Shown: piece by piece, positions 9,136 through 20,636 of the stretch
Layout of the letters: each line of letters starts with the position of its first letter
Position numbering within the stretch: the stretch's first letter is position 1
Assembly (NCBI GenBank): GCA_003427395.1
Contig: BFEA01000065.1
Coordinates: forward strand, 2,626,671-2,663,276
Source: Chara braunii
Lineage: Eukaryota; Streptophyta; Charophyceae; Charales; Characeae
DNA length: 36,606 nt
Direction: 5' to 3'
The notes under the pieces: generated by a model
Databases searched by the model: none
Told to the model about the DNA's origin: nothing
What the model saw: the letters and a program-made list of their open reading frames with translations, nothing else
Position numbers and translations under genes: made by a program

Positions 9136-9830
9136 CCATGGTTTTCTTTTGTGAAACCAAATGGGGCGCTACAGTAAGTCAAAGACTTACCACGACTAAA
9201 TGTTGTAACAATGAGTGATGCGGGAGGTTTGTGCAACGCAGACGAATTGCCTGAATCATGCGCAGGAAGACATATAATCTCGCTTTTAGACCTATATTCT
9301 GGGTACGATCAGTTTCCCGTTTATGCATCGGATATGTCAATGATGACTATGCATACGTCGAGAGGACTAATTCACATGAATGTAGCCTCACAAGGATCAA
9401 CTAACGTCGTGACAATGATCCAAAGGCATATGATTTCAGTCATGCAGACGACCAACCCACGTATTACTCAACCTTATATTGATGACTTGGCGATAAAAGG
9501 GTCAAAGGAGAGAAAGGAAAATAAGATTATGCTTGGAGTTAGACGATTTGTCTAGGAACATGTTCAAGACCTTGATAAGGTCTAAGGATTTTTGAAAGAG
9601 CATAACGTCACAGTCAGTGGGTCAAAGTCAAGGCATTGCATGAAAGAAACTACAATCTTAGGGTTTGTTTGTGACGAGAATGATAATTGGCCAGACACTA
9701 AGAAGACGAACAAGATTATGGAATGACCCGTGTCATTTGGTTCAATCACTGATGTTCGGAACTTCCTCGACACGTGCGGATTTTGGAGGAGTTCATTGAG
9801 AATGTTGCCGCAAAAACTGAGAATTTAAGG
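9136..9830 (+). pseudogene. Ty3/Gypsy reverse transcriptase remnant
   Basis: One frame reads from PWFSFVKPNGALQ through LPRLNVVT, ISLLDLYSGYDQFPV and QPYIDDLAIKG, then HVQDLDKV, LKEHNVTV, TTILGFVCD, and SITDVRNFLDTCGFWR. These are the ordered landmarks of Ty3/Gypsy RT: the SPW/VxKKDG-type start, the LDLxSGYxQ block, the catalytic YxDD (here YIDD), and the thumb/connection start. The frame holds stops at 9175 (TAA), 9553 (TAG), 9583 (TAA) and 9724 (TGA). The 9724 TGA replaces a tryptophan usual in the WP motif, as TGG to TGA would. There is no frameshift over 690 bases, so decay is mainly by point mutation. RNase H and the integrase core that should follow are missing. The enzyme would copy retrotransposon RNA to DNA in cytoplasmic particles; this copy is dead. 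Confidence 0.85.
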
Positions 9831-9924
9831 AAGTTGGTACGCCACATTATGATATGGACGACATTCGACTTTCCCTATCGAAAGCTTCTTGAAGACTTGA
9901 CGTCGCCAAAATCTTGAAACAAAC

Positions 9925-10290
9925 TTGTCATTTGAGGAATTGCTTGACATTCGGGAATGATAGGTAGAGGCTATTGGAGAAAAGATTCAAGAAGCGTCAA
10001 GCCGAATACCGAATAGTCGCATGGATGACAAAATCCATTGGGATCAGATGACGCACGTGCGAAAGGAGCCTTTGACAGTAGGAGATGTGGTGTTAATGTA
10101 CGATTCTTCATTGGAAAAACAATGGTCGAGGAAACTCGACAAGAGGTGGTTGGGTCTACACAGGATTGATAAATGTGGAGAATTTGAGCCCTATCAAATC
10201 GAAGAGTTGAATGAGATAGAATGGAAGGGCGGGGTGTCAGGAACGAGGCTAAAAACGTTTGTGGGACGAGAAAAAGTGAGATACAGATAG
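9925..10290 (+). pseudogene. Ty3/Gypsy integrase C-terminal remnant
   Basis: From the ATG at 10021 the frame reads through a run containing LTVGDVVLMYDSSLEKQWSR, KLDKRWLGLHRI and SGTRLKTFVGRE, ending at 10290. This is the GPY/F-type C-terminal domain of Ty3/Gypsy integrases: a VGDLVLL strand, a conserved WSRKLxxRWxGPYxI block, and the glycine-rich LKPFHGRE-type end. Upstream bases from about 9925 give a matching helical lead-in, but with stops. Only about 100 bases separate this from the RT remnant, where the family has RNase H and the integrase core, so over a kilobase is deleted. A purine-rich tract (GGGAGAAAAAAAAAAA) follows the stop and could be a polypurine tract, with no LTR recognised behind it. 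Confidence 0.8.
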
Positions 10291-10560
10291 GGAGAAAAAA
10301 AAAAACGAGAGTAATTTGTGTTTATTGATAGGATATTACCGACTTAGAATGAAAAAAGGGATATAGAATAAAAAGTGTTTCGTGTGAATGGTAACAAGTA
10401 TCATGATTTTAGCTATATATGAAAAAATGTTTGGTATGATTGAGTGTATAAACTGGATGTGTATTGTTGACCTTAGTCTGTCTCTATGTTTGCTTACCCC
10501 TGTGTGTGCTTGTCGTTTCCTTCGCCTGTTTGTGCAAGGCTGACTTTTTGAAGACAGTCA

Positions 10561-13061
10561 TGCCGAGATATGGGAGGGAGAGGCAGTCGAAGGGAGTCCT
10601 GATGGGGGCTACGGGAGGCGAGGGGCAGCAAGGGTCATTCATGAGAGAGCACACACCAGTTTATGATGATGGAGATATTGAGTTATTTCTCGATGACTTT
10701 TCGAGTCATGTTGCGACGATGGGGTAGACAGTCTCCGAGATGGTACGAAGATTGAGAGGGGTTGGATAGTTTGAGGAGTCGATTGCGCGGATTATGAGAG
10801 AGGCACCGACATGGCAGGAGGTGTAGATGAGTATGTAGGCGTTGAGGTCATAACCTCTGGGACCGGATGGGTTACCCATCTGTCTGACTGCTGAGAATGT
10901 GGACGTGGTTGCAGACTATGACCTTATTGACTATGAGGGTTGAGCGATATCCGCGAAAGGGCTCGAGACAGGAAGGATTGGAGGGTTCATTTGAGGAGTT
11001 ATTTTTGCCACCCTACTCCAGAGCGCTTCCTGACGAGAGTGGAGAGACGTAGGAGGAGTGAGACGCCGCATGATAATGAGAGGAGATTGGATGGTCATGT
11101 GTGTACAACGAGAGAGAGAGCGGTTGTGAGGAAAGTTGAGGGACCTCCATCAGGATCTGCCGCGGAGTTGGAGCAGTACCACGAGTGTGGACTGAGATCG
11201 ACTATGTTTCAACGCTTTATCGGTGGAATACTCGAGCTACGAACTCAGGGTCTGCAGATGGGACAGGAGACAGGTGCACAAATGGAGCCCTGTTCAGAGC
11301 CGATGCTTAAGCGGATGGTAGAGGTTGCCCTTGAGCGTGAGCTAGGGTTAGGTGGTGTGACGGGCCACGTACCTGAGTTAGACCCCATGGTGGAACATCA
11401 GATAGCTACGGAAGAGGGGCTGGATTTCGGGCCCCAGGAGGAGGAACAACCTACTACGACCTTTGGAAAGTTGGAGGCTCATCTTGATCCATCACAGTGG
11501 TCTGCTTCATAGGCATGCCCCACCCCAGCTTAGGAGAGGACGATAGAAGAGAGTGCGGAGGCTTGGCGAGTGGAGGTTCAAGTTAGCAAGGTGATTGATG
11601 TGCACCTTGCAGCAAGCGTGCAGGAGGAGGCAGGTGTCATAGGGGCACCACGAGGGGCCACACATTGAGGAGCCGGCTCAAGGTGAGGTCCTACGACAGG
11701 TGGCACAAACGAGACCAGTGGGAGAGATGCCAGAGGAGAGACATGTCAGGGTGCAGGCGCGACTCGTCAAGATAACACAGAGGAGAGAGGATGTAGGCAG
11801 CGGGGACGCTTCCAAGGCTGCCGACTAATCTGAGGGTGGGCGAGCAGAGAATTGATAACATGTGGGCTAGGTATGAGGGCCAGAGAGATGAAGCTCGCTA
11901 GAGGTCACAGGAGTCGGAGCAGAGAGATGATTGGATAAACGAGTTAAGCGAGTCAATGGACACATGACTCATTGCCGTGAGATGGGCAGTCGAGGGGTCA
12001 GATAGGAGGATATGTAAGGTGGCGACCACCTCCTTCCACAGATACTTGCTACTAGACACATAGTTGGCAGCGACGAGACAGGAAGTGGAGCAATTGACGG
12101 GATGTTTTGCTGAGAAACAGGCGGAGAATTGGGCCTGGAGGACACGCATTGAGGCACTAGAGGCATCGATCTGGACCAGGGAGACTGATTGGGAGAGGAT
12201 GTTGCGAGATTTGTTCTCAATAGTGGAGAGATTGTCAGCCACTAAGGTGGTTGATTGGATAGAGCAGGGTCGGTACGACATCCAGGGCGAGATAGTGCAA
12301 AGCCTTTTTTAACAAAGAGATGGAGCAGGACACCCTCAGCAACAGGAGATGGGCATAATATTGATGGATCCTATCGAGGCAGAGACAAAAAGAAAGGTTA
12401 GCTCCCACGGAGTTAGCTTTTCGGCAGGTGGCGCACACACCATATGAGGTGCCTACTGAGGAGTTGGCTCAGCTGAGTGTACCATCGCCAATTGAGGAGC
12501 TACGCGCGAGTCTAGGGAGGAATCTCTCGAGATATTACTGGAGGTACAAGGTGATGTGCCTAGAGAGGAGGAGGCACATATGCAGGTTGCAGGTAGGGAG
12601 GAAAAATCTCGTTTGGATGAGTTGGTGGTTGCTCTGGAGGATGACATACAACAGCAAAGCCACAAAGATTAGATACCCCAAGATATATGTGAAAAATCGG
12701 TGGGTTAAGACGCAGGTTGCGTTCTTCGGCCACAAGGACAAGCTCAGGAAAGCGTGCACCAGAGCCGTAGGAACAGGAATCCATAAGCCAAGTCATCGTA
12801 ACCCCTCAATCCTCAAAGCCTAGTGGAAAGAAGAGAAAGAAGAGGTTCCAAAGGAAGGCAGACACCTTGTGCTTCTTTTGTCAAAATTATATACATAGGG
12901 CACTTGAGTGTCCCAAGTTCCTGAAGGACAAAGTTGATGGCAAGGTTACTGTGGATGAGTCTAGTAGGATGTATGATAGAGCGCATAACTTAGTAGAAAG
13001 ATCTCATGATGAGGGTAAAGCTCAGTTATACAGACAAAGTAGAGAGGAGATAAGTGAGTAA
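10561..13061 (+). pseudogene. Retrotransposon gag remnant with CCHC zinc knuckle
   Basis: From the ATG at 10561 the frame reads through an acidic VYDDGDIELFLDDF segment with stops at positions that look like mutated Trp or Gln codons, then LGPDGLPICLTAENVD. After a frame change at about 10940 comes a charged 190-codon segment (10940-11512). A coiled-coil-like heptad segment lies at 12064-12312 (RQEVEQLTGCFAEKQAENW). A basic linker precedes CFFCQNYIHRALEC at about 12875-12920, an exact Cys-x2-Cys-x4-His-x4-Cys knuckle, followed by a segment ending at 13061. The order of capsid-like region, coiled coil, basic linker and knuckle is that of a gag polyprotein that packages retrotransposon RNA. There are many stops and at least two frame changes. 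It lies just 270 bp after the integrase C-terminus, the reverse of the usual gag-pol order, so it may belong to a second element. Confidence 0.65.
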
Positions 13062-14871
13062 GGATTTACCTATGTACTAACATATAGGACATTCTGAGTC
13101 GAGAGTTTTCAATTTTTGTATCAGATACTCTTAGTGAGTGGAGAGGTGTATATAGGATTACATTAAGAGACTACTCATGATGTAAGTTGTGTGTTCATGA
13201 GTTTAGTTTTAATTGACAGTTTGGATTGACAATTTGGATTGACGATGTATATACCTTTGAGGAGCCTTAGGGTTAGGTGTATATAAAATGGATACTCAGC
13301 TGGGATTGTAGCATTCATTTTTATATTGTAGTGCGTATAGAGATATTAATGTATATAAAAGTTGTATGTTGTAGGACAATGTGAATTAGAGGCGCTTTAT
13401 GTATATTTCCATTGTGATTTTGTGTGATTTTTTAGTGTGTGTGAACATTTGATTGTGTAATATTATCTTTCTGAGTAAGTTAAAGTTTATACGCTGATTT
13501 GGGGTATTTTTTCCTGAGGTTTCTTTTTTACTGGGGTTACAACCTCACTGTATAACATTTGAGGATATGGAGGTAATTTTCATTATAGTTGAGATTTTTT
13601 AATTTTGAGTGCATGTTTAAGACTCTAAGTCAATCTCTTTTATGTGGCGATCACAATTACTCTTAAATTTGTGGACTTACCTACTATTTTGTATAAAAGT
13701 TGTGGATTATGAATGTGAAATATGTAAGTTGTCTACTCTTCTGTATACTTGCGCAGTCAGCCGTACGGACATACGAGAGGCCTAAGTATAAGAAGGGGAA
13801 GTGCATGTTTGTCTTAGTAATGAATTGGTGTGTAGGTCCTCAGAGATTTATATAATGGTGCGATTGAATGCTTATCCATGCTAAATATTTTACATTTCTC
13901 AAAGTTGTGACGAAGACCAATTAAGTTGGTCTCGCAGTAATAAGTTTTTACTATGGTTAACACATTTCAAGTGGAAGGATGGCTTAAAGATTTTATGGTT
14001 GACTCCCCTTCAAGTGGAAGGTGATTAAATCATTGAAAACGACAAGAAAAGTAGTCTGAATAATAAAGTATGGCGAGAAGGGGGAAAAAAATGGTTATTG
14101 ATTGGTGAAATTTTGGAATGTCGCAAAAATTGTAAATTTTTTGAGAAATGATATTTAAGATATGTGACCTACTTTGCTCTGATCAAGTGGGGAGGTCACG
14201 ACCCTATGAATCTGACAGTGATTTTTTTTTTTTTTTGAAGGAGGTTGTGCCCTCTATGTTATCTCATAGGGAGATGGTAAATGTTTTTGAATCAAACAGA
14301 CCTCTGTGCATTCCTACAGTAGGCCTGAGTTTATTGCGACAAACCATTAAACCATTATGATGCTAATTTTAAGACATGCGCGAGGAGACCCGGTTAAAGG
14401 GTAAATTTTTTCATCATTGGGGCGCAACCTCCAATGTTGGTTTCTGACCGGCGCAACCTGGCCGTGGACCCACGTCTCACCAAAGGGGTAAGGCTTGAGG
14501 GGTGTAGCCGCCTTCTAGAGTTTTACTCTCGTGGGATGTCGGCGGGATAAAAGTCGATTCTGTCTTTTTGAAGTCCTAATAAAAGTCTTATCAGGGAAAG
14601 TCACCTATCGCTGCTCAACCAATGAGGACACCGTCACTAAAATAATAACACTGCAGATCGTAAATCTGGATCAATCAACCAAACTATGGTGGAACAAAAT
14701 GAAAACTTGACCCTCTTGTACTAGACTGCAGAAAAAGTTTGTGATAAAGGTTTATACTTTTGTGGATATTCTGTGTACAAGGCGAGAGTGTCTTATAATG
14801 GTCTCGATTAGGGCCCGCGTCCTAAGTTATGACCCTGTACGCGGAACGATGACTACACACGACACCCAATA
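13062..14871. other. AT/GT-rich stretch, probably retroelement non-coding DNA
   Basis: There is no ORF above 70 codons, and base composition is skewed to T and G on the plus strand down to about 14400. A GC-richer block follows (14400-14560) with CGCAACCT twice, at 14423 and 14452. LTR ends, a primer-binding site and tRNA-like boxes were not found. Confidence 0.45.
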
Positions 14872-15108
14872 ATGAGTCGACAATTGTCTAGGACGAAGGG
14901 AGAGGACTATCGAGAGTTTTATAACCGTGCGAAATCTTTGTTGTAGTACAAATCAAGTATCCCAGAGTCCAATGTTAGGGCAAGGGAGACCCAGGTTGAA
15001 ACCTTAGCAACAAAAATAGTCGTTCAAGACGCTGATCGATAGAATCTTCGAAATGGAGTCAGTCGACTGATCGGATTAGATATTTTCTCGTCAACATGCG
15101 AGTTATAA
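14872..15108 (+). pseudogene. Possible gag-like fragment
   Basis: A frame beginning at an ATG reads QLSRTKGEDYREFYNRAKSL, a stop, then SSIPESNVRARETQVETLAT, a further stop, and ends at 15108. The GEDYREFYNRAKSL pattern resembles the GESxxxFYxRF helix of retrotransposon capsid proteins, and an IPE plus charged helix often follows. Two internal TAG codons and the short length mean this is at best a decayed fragment. Chance resemblance is a real alternative. Confidence 0.25.
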
Positions 15109-15790
15109 TGTTTGTAACTTTTTAATCGCTCAGAGCGACGGGGACGTCACTTAATATGGTCCGATAAACTGTCGGTGTGAATACCCTTTCAAGGGTATCC
15201 ACCCTGTTTTTTTTGCAATTGACAAAAAAAAAAAATTTAGTTTGAAAATTGGGAGCGAAAGTTTGGTGCATCGCACGAGCTGCAACCAGTCTTTCTCTTT
15301 GTAATCAACTGTGCGTTCGAAGAAGAATAGGATGTGTGTGCATGCAATTTTGAGGTGTACGTGATATTTCTTATTGATGTTATAAAGTCTGTGCGTTTGC
15401 CGACTAGCTTTTTGATTTCGATTAAATTAGGACTAAGTGATCTTTCTTTTGGTCGGTACGTATAATCGTGGTACGCGTGTGCTCGTGCAGAGGTTGGGTT
15501 TTAAACGATAGTGGGACCTTTGTGTGGTAAACGGTATGTGCGGGAGCTTGTCGGACGAGGGTTCGACCGACAGGCGAAGGTGTGGCCTTGGAGCGTTTCA
15601 GTAGGGCTACGCGCTACGCGACACCTGTTTATATAGGTGTGTGCTAGTGGAAATATCAACCTTTGACCTATCATTATTGGTTACGGTGTCGGATTTGCAT
15701 CGAACAGATTTGAGGATTGAGTCCTGCAGCGGGCGGAGGTGCAGGAGCGTTGAAGCAACATGAAGAAACCAGAGGGTTAAGGGTTCAGTG
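15109..15790. other. Unassigned stretch with a small palindrome
   Basis: At 15181-15198 ATACCCTT and AAGGGTAT form a perfect 8-bp inverted repeat around TC. A TATATAGG-like TATA motif occurs near 15632. No gene is recognised. Confidence 0.4.
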
Positions 15791-15792
15791 GA

Positions 15793-15997
15793 CCCAATTA
15801 GAAGGGCCGACGAGGTGCCGACGATCCCCTCTCCATCTGAGTACCGCCCTTTTTTACTGCATAACATATGTTTCTTCTCCACCTGGGCCCAATTAGAAGG
15901 GCCGACGAGGTGCCGACGGTCCTCATATGTTATGCAGTAAAATAAACTAAACAGGTGTCGACGGTAACATTAATAAAACATATGTTATGCAGTAAAA
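15793..15997. repeat. Nested direct and inverted repeat cluster
   Basis: A 31-bp segment (15793-15823, beginning CCCAATTAGAAGGGCCGACG) recurs exactly at 15888-15918. TTTTACTGCATAACATATG at 15852-15870 is the exact reverse complement of 15924-15942, and that arm recurs directly at 15979-15997 followed by AATAAACTAAACA in both. This gives a 19-bp perfect stem with a 53-base loop plus two direct duplications within 205 bases. Confidence 0.9.
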
Positions 15998-16583
15998 TAA
16001 ACTAAACAACATTTTTTGTCTGAGCATTACATCCACATTCCTTACCTAATTTGAAATAAAAATAAATATTAATACAAAAAATAAAATAAAAAATTAAAGA
16101 ATTAAAATTAGTGCGTGCGCAAACCCCTTTTCGACACTGACATCTTTGGCGATTTTTTTTTTTTTTTTACATACCCAAATGTCATGCAACTTTACATATG
16201 TGTACTTCACATAATATTAAACTCATGCGAAAAGTTTCAAAAAATAATAAAATATTTTAGGCATAAAAATTCAGGCAACACTTATTTTCACGAAAGTGAA
16301 TTTCAAAATTTTATACAAAGCCAAGTATGAAAAACAAACTTAACCCAGAAAATAAAGAAATTGAACCAACTCTTATGGCTATGACACATAGCGAACACCT
16401 AAAGCAACTACCTCTCAAAACTGATACTAAGACTAAGTAGAGTTCACACTCAATCACAAATAAGTTCATATCACAATGGGCAAACACTCTCACAAAAATC
16501 CCCAGTTGTTTCCTCATAAAATAGTTTATTGATTCTCCAAATGATTATCTCTTATACCCATCTTACATATGGCATTGCGCTGG
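15998..16583. other. AT-rich stretch
   Basis: A- and T-rich runs occur at 16060-16110 and 16155-16168. The copy of the 8929-8985 dispersed repeat lies at 16303-16360. No coding region or RNA gene is seen. Confidence 0.5.
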
Positions 16584-17330
16584 ACCATTTATCTTAGAAA
16601 CATTGCCTAGCATGCCTTATATTATACGCGAACAGGTTGCACACCTACTTCTCTCTTCTTTGGAGACTAGATCATTCAACTTATAAATAATACCTCGTCG
16701 TCTTAAACTGTTTAAGTATCGAAGATTTAGTAACTCTCTGACTTGTCTTCAAAAATATAGGCAGGGGACTAAGTCGTTCGGCTTAGAAACAATGTTCAAC
16801 TTGCCCAATTTACTTCCAATTATACCCTTCACTTCCTCTCTTTTCTTTGTGATATGACTTAAGTTGAACCATTTATCTTGGAAATAATGCCCAGTTGCCT
16901 GTTCGCATGCAAATATAGGTGAAGTATTTTCATTTATACTCATTTGTGTTTGGTGTGTGGTTTTATGCTAAACCATTCAAATTGGAAACAATGCTTAGCC
17001 CTTCGCCAAAATTCTTTCTCAGAATAAAACAAGAGACTGAACCATTCGGCTTGGAAACAACGTCTAGTTTATCCCAAGTCACACAGAAGCATGAAATTGG
17101 ATCATTCGACTTGAAAACAATGCCTAACTTTAGTCAGGATCCCCAAATAAAACAGGAAGACCAAGCCGTTCATCTTAGAAACAATGCTTGATCTCGAAAA
17201 CCAGTCAGACAAGCGCTAAGGAATAAACACAACAACCATGTCATTCAGCTTAAAGCCTATGCCTCATCCTTTAGAAAATAAGCAATAAATATAGTACTGG
17301 TCATTCAACTTCAAAACAATGTTTAACCTT
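16584..17330 (+). repeat. Ten-copy degenerate repeat, core resembling ACCATTCGGCTTGGAAACAA
   Basis: A core of about 28 bases (the named 20 plus TGCCTAGC) recurs near 16586, 16669, 16765, 16869, 16973, 17043, 17103, 17166, 17242 and 17300. Spacings run from about 60 to 104 bases. Between 16973 and 17166 the spacings are multiples of three, and one open frame (16919-17191) reads KPFKLETM, EPFGLETT, GSFDLKTM in series. Upstream and downstream copies also read as (P/S)FxLxTM-like peptides in their own frames but are split by stops. It is therefore either a degenerating repeat-protein exon or an AT-rich minisatellite. I recognise no family; there are no Cys/His pairs. Confidence 0.65.
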
Positions 17331-17339
17331 TGAGACCCA

Positions 17340-18411
17340 GTCACACGCATGCAAAAATGTCTTCCTCCCACCTTCCCTCAATTTTTTCCTTAGTCTGATT
17401 TAAGTAAAATTAAGATAAACTGAAATTTATGTATGCCTTCCTTTCAATTAATTTGATAAAGTTATAAGAAGAAACAAAATTATAGGAGAACGTATGCATG
17501 TCTCTCAGACAGACAAGAAAGATGTAATCGATAGGAATATGGTGAGTTTACACATGCAGAAGAAGATATATCTAACAATTCTCTGCCTTCAGAATCTCAC
17601 CTAGATTCTGCAGAGCTCTCGCAATCGGTGGGGTGAACCTCCCACAAAGGTTTTGACACGGATTATGGGTTTCAAGCTCGTCTGCCTATCTGAACCAATA
17701 AACTAGACTGAGAGTAAGAAAGGCAGAAAGAGTATCATCAAGCCTCTCATATACAAGAGAGATGCACCCAAACTCGCGTGAGGGGGCCTTGAAACCTTCA
17801 GCCGCCCGAAGGTTCTGCAATGATGATCAAGATTTCTAGTGCACTGATAAAACCGCGCGTAAGTCGAAAAGAGATGACGTCCTGAAGGTTCCCCAAATTG
17901 TGGCAGCAACCCTCTTTTCGCAGCTTAATCACTTCCCTAAAGTCGCAACGTCTCCTCTCTAACTAGGTTGTTGTTATGCAACCTAAAATGATTGTGCTTA
18001 AATGACGACAATTGTGAACGCACAGCAGCAGGATGTGCAACAGTATGGGTTGTGAACGACTGCTATATGCCCTCTTTAAATTCCTCCCTCAAATACACAC
18101 TTTTCGCACTACCGCTTCTCTCTTGCAGAGGGCTAGTAAATCCAACAACTAAGCACTGAATCCCACTGGCTGGCAGAAACTGTTCCTTTTCCACCAAGAT
18201 ACCTTGCGATATCCCACAATGACGGTTAAACAAATGACATCTACAGTGACATTTAAGTTGTGTTTTGCACTGCCATGAGCTGCAATCATTTTTTGTGTGG
18301 GATGAAGTTGGGAGTAGGGGGGCACCGCTTCAATTGGAAACCTTACAGTAACCCGAGTAACCAGAGTACTTAATTACAAAATAGAAAAAACACTTAAAAA
18401 AATAAAGATTG
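17340..18411. other. Unassigned stretch
   Basis: ORFs do not exceed about 70 codons. The DNA is neither repetitive nor strongly biased and carries no motif that I can name. Confidence 0.5.
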
Positions 18412-18600
18412 CACTTATGTCTCATATCTGATTCCTTCTTGGGTATCAGACCGATGCGCTTTCCTTTTGGTTTTACAAGCAAAACGAATAGGAGGTGGGA
18501 TCTCGTTTGAGCCTTCCATGGGTTTTACTACACTTATGTCTCATATCTGCTGACTTCGTGGGTGACAAACCCATGAGTTTTCCTTTCCTATGAGTACCCT
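18412..18600 (+). repeat. Two-copy diverged tandem repeat, period 119
   Basis: CACTTATGTCTCATATCTG starts at 18412 and again at 18531. Each is followed by a related block (TTCKTGGGT, a short gap, GACC/AACC-ATG, TTTTCCTTT). It lies just before the 150-160 bp array. Confidence 0.75.
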
Positions 18601-18692
18601 GACCAAGGTCTTACCTACTTCAACTCCTAACCCAACCCGAACGACATGTTACTAACATAGCTTACTTTCATCGTATGGCTCACATATTTACG

Positions 18693-19240
18693 TGACTCCA
18701 CAACCGGCACCAGTTCTTCATAAAGTCGATTCCTGACAGGGAAAACATCCAACCCATCTGCGCTTGCACCACAGTTTGTTATCTGGTTCATATTGAGCGA
18801 GCAAGGTTATCGATCCCGTAACCCGCAATAGTTTGCCGCAGGGGTATTCCTGACAAGGAAAACCTCCGACCCATCTCCGCTTGCATACCAATTAGTTATT
18901 AGTGATGGATTGTGTTATCATGAGGGTATTCCCCAACCCCTACTAGTGTCATACTGAGTTCGATCCCATAAGCCACACCAGGTCGCCACAGGGTCAGTTC
19001 TTGTCAGGGACAACCTCCAACCCATCCTCCCCTGCACCCTAGTTGGTTATCAACGAGTTATGTGTTATTATGATGACATTATCTACCCCTACTAGTGTCA
19101 TATCGAGGAGGCAGGGGTTGTTGATCCCGTAACCCACACCAATTCGCCACAAGGCTGATTCCTATCAGGGAGAACCTCCAGCCCATTTCCCCTACACCCC
19201 AGTTGGATTGTGCGTTATTCACAACCCGTCAACATTTGTG
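18693..19240 (+). repeat. Tandem array of about 150-160 bp units (three clear copies plus a partial)
   Basis: Units begin near 18806, 18958 and 19117 with a TCGATCCCGTAACCC-like start, contain GACAGGGA then AACCTCCAACCCATC, then GCACCCCAGTTGGTTAT, and the first two end with CCCCTACTAGTGTCAT. A partial unit from 18693 has the middle blocks only. Pairwise divergence is substantial, so the array is old. The GTTCGATCCC start is close to an RNA polymerase III B box, but no A box lies at tRNA spacing. Confidence 0.75.
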
Positions 19241-19600
19241 TCAAGGTGTCAGATTTTTTTGTGGCGGGCAACCAGGATGAAATTGGGTTCTTAGGGGGTG
19301 AAGGTTTTTTGGGGACCGGTCATTGGTGACATTGTGGACGACCTACAACTAGCTTTCGTAGAACCGAGACTTTTGGAAAAACAAACAACCTGTCGTCAAA
19401 TGGAAGTGAACGCCAAAAAAAAGTAAGAAGCGGAGGCGTTGTCTATTGTCCCACACACAAGCTATCCAAGGCGGAGGGTACCAGTGGGTCCAGCCCCGCA
19501 ATTTGCAAGAGGCAACTTTGACAATTTTTTGTGCTTGAAGAAATTCTCAGAAGAATTTAAAAACTTGAAAATCGATTGATTAGGTCTTCCCCCGAACAAA
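19241..19600. other. Unassigned stretch
   Basis: No ORF, repeat or RNA gene is visible between the 150-160 bp array and the 26-bp-period array. Confidence 0.5.
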
Positions 19601-19765
19601 AAGCACGTATGTACTATTCAGCTTTCCCTGGAAAAGTCCATCTCTCAAAGTTGGCCCCTGAAATCCAAATAGTACGCACTTTGAAATAGTCCGCACGTAT
19701 GGTCTATTTGAATAGTGCGCACATATGTTCTATTCGAACAGACCAGTGTTCGATTCAAATAGAAC
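19601..19765 (-). repeat. 26-bp-period repeat, locus 3
   Basis: ATAGTRCGCAC-like blocks occur at 19669, 19686 and 19712, and CTATTYG at 19704 and 19730, spacings of 17 and 26. An outlying unit (GCACGTATGTACTATTCA) lies at 19603. On the minus strand the order TTCGAATA, AAC, TGTGCG, CTATTC matches locus 1 at 193-246. In both loci the array lies on the same side of a (TG)n(AG)n tract when oriented alike. Confidence 0.65.
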
Positions 19766-19776
19766 ACATGGGTGTT

Positions 19777-19906
<130 letters not shown>

Positions 19907-20387
19907 AACCCCCCCTATCGCTCCCGCCTACTCGCTCCCGCCTGCTCACTCCCTCCCGATTGCTCCCGCCTGGTTTCTTGACAGGCTGTTGTGTTTTTTT
20001 CTTTTTTATTTTCTTTTTTCTTTTTACATGTGGACTATTTCTCGATTTATGCCTATCACCCTTGCTCAGAGGCCATGCTAATCCCGAAGGATAAGTACGG
20101 ATTCAGGGTACTAATTTTTTTGGGGCCCATTTTCCGAAAGTTGGTACCCTGTATCCGTAGCATACCATCGGGGTGGGGCTATGGGATGTGGCTCTAAGAA
20201 AAAAGGTATTGAGTGCACTAGGACTTTTTCTATTAAGCTCTGGACCTGACCGCTGTTAGATTCATTCAAGTCCGGCCGTAATTGTGGTCAGATCCATTTA
20301 GAAAGGTCCTAATGTGAGTATGCCCTAAGGCATTCCCTACGGTCTCAGACTCTAGGACGTCTGGTCAGGTCACCCCGCCAAGATGGC

Positions 20388-20500
20388 AATGGGTGATGGT
20401 CCTGGGTGGTTAACACTAGGGTAGGACAGGGGGGGTGGGGGTGCGCCAGGGCAAGAAGATAAGAGGAAGGGTGGGTGGGTTCTTCAGAGGGGTTCATCTG
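20388..20500. repeat. Diverged dispersed repeat, copy 2 (partner at 1228-1345)
   Basis: GGGTGATGGTCCTGGGTG, ACACTAGGGTAGGACAG and a later TTCTTCAG block align in order with 1228-1345 on the same strand. The central part here is G-rich. Confidence 0.45.
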
Positions 20501-20636
20501 GACAACCGAGTGGCCAAGTACTGTGAATGACTGCCATCCGTCTAGTATCCCACCTCTACAACAACCTGGGAAAAAGGAAAAGGAAAAAAAGGAAAAAAAG
20601 GGAAAAAAGGACGCGATAACCCACTGGACTGGATTG

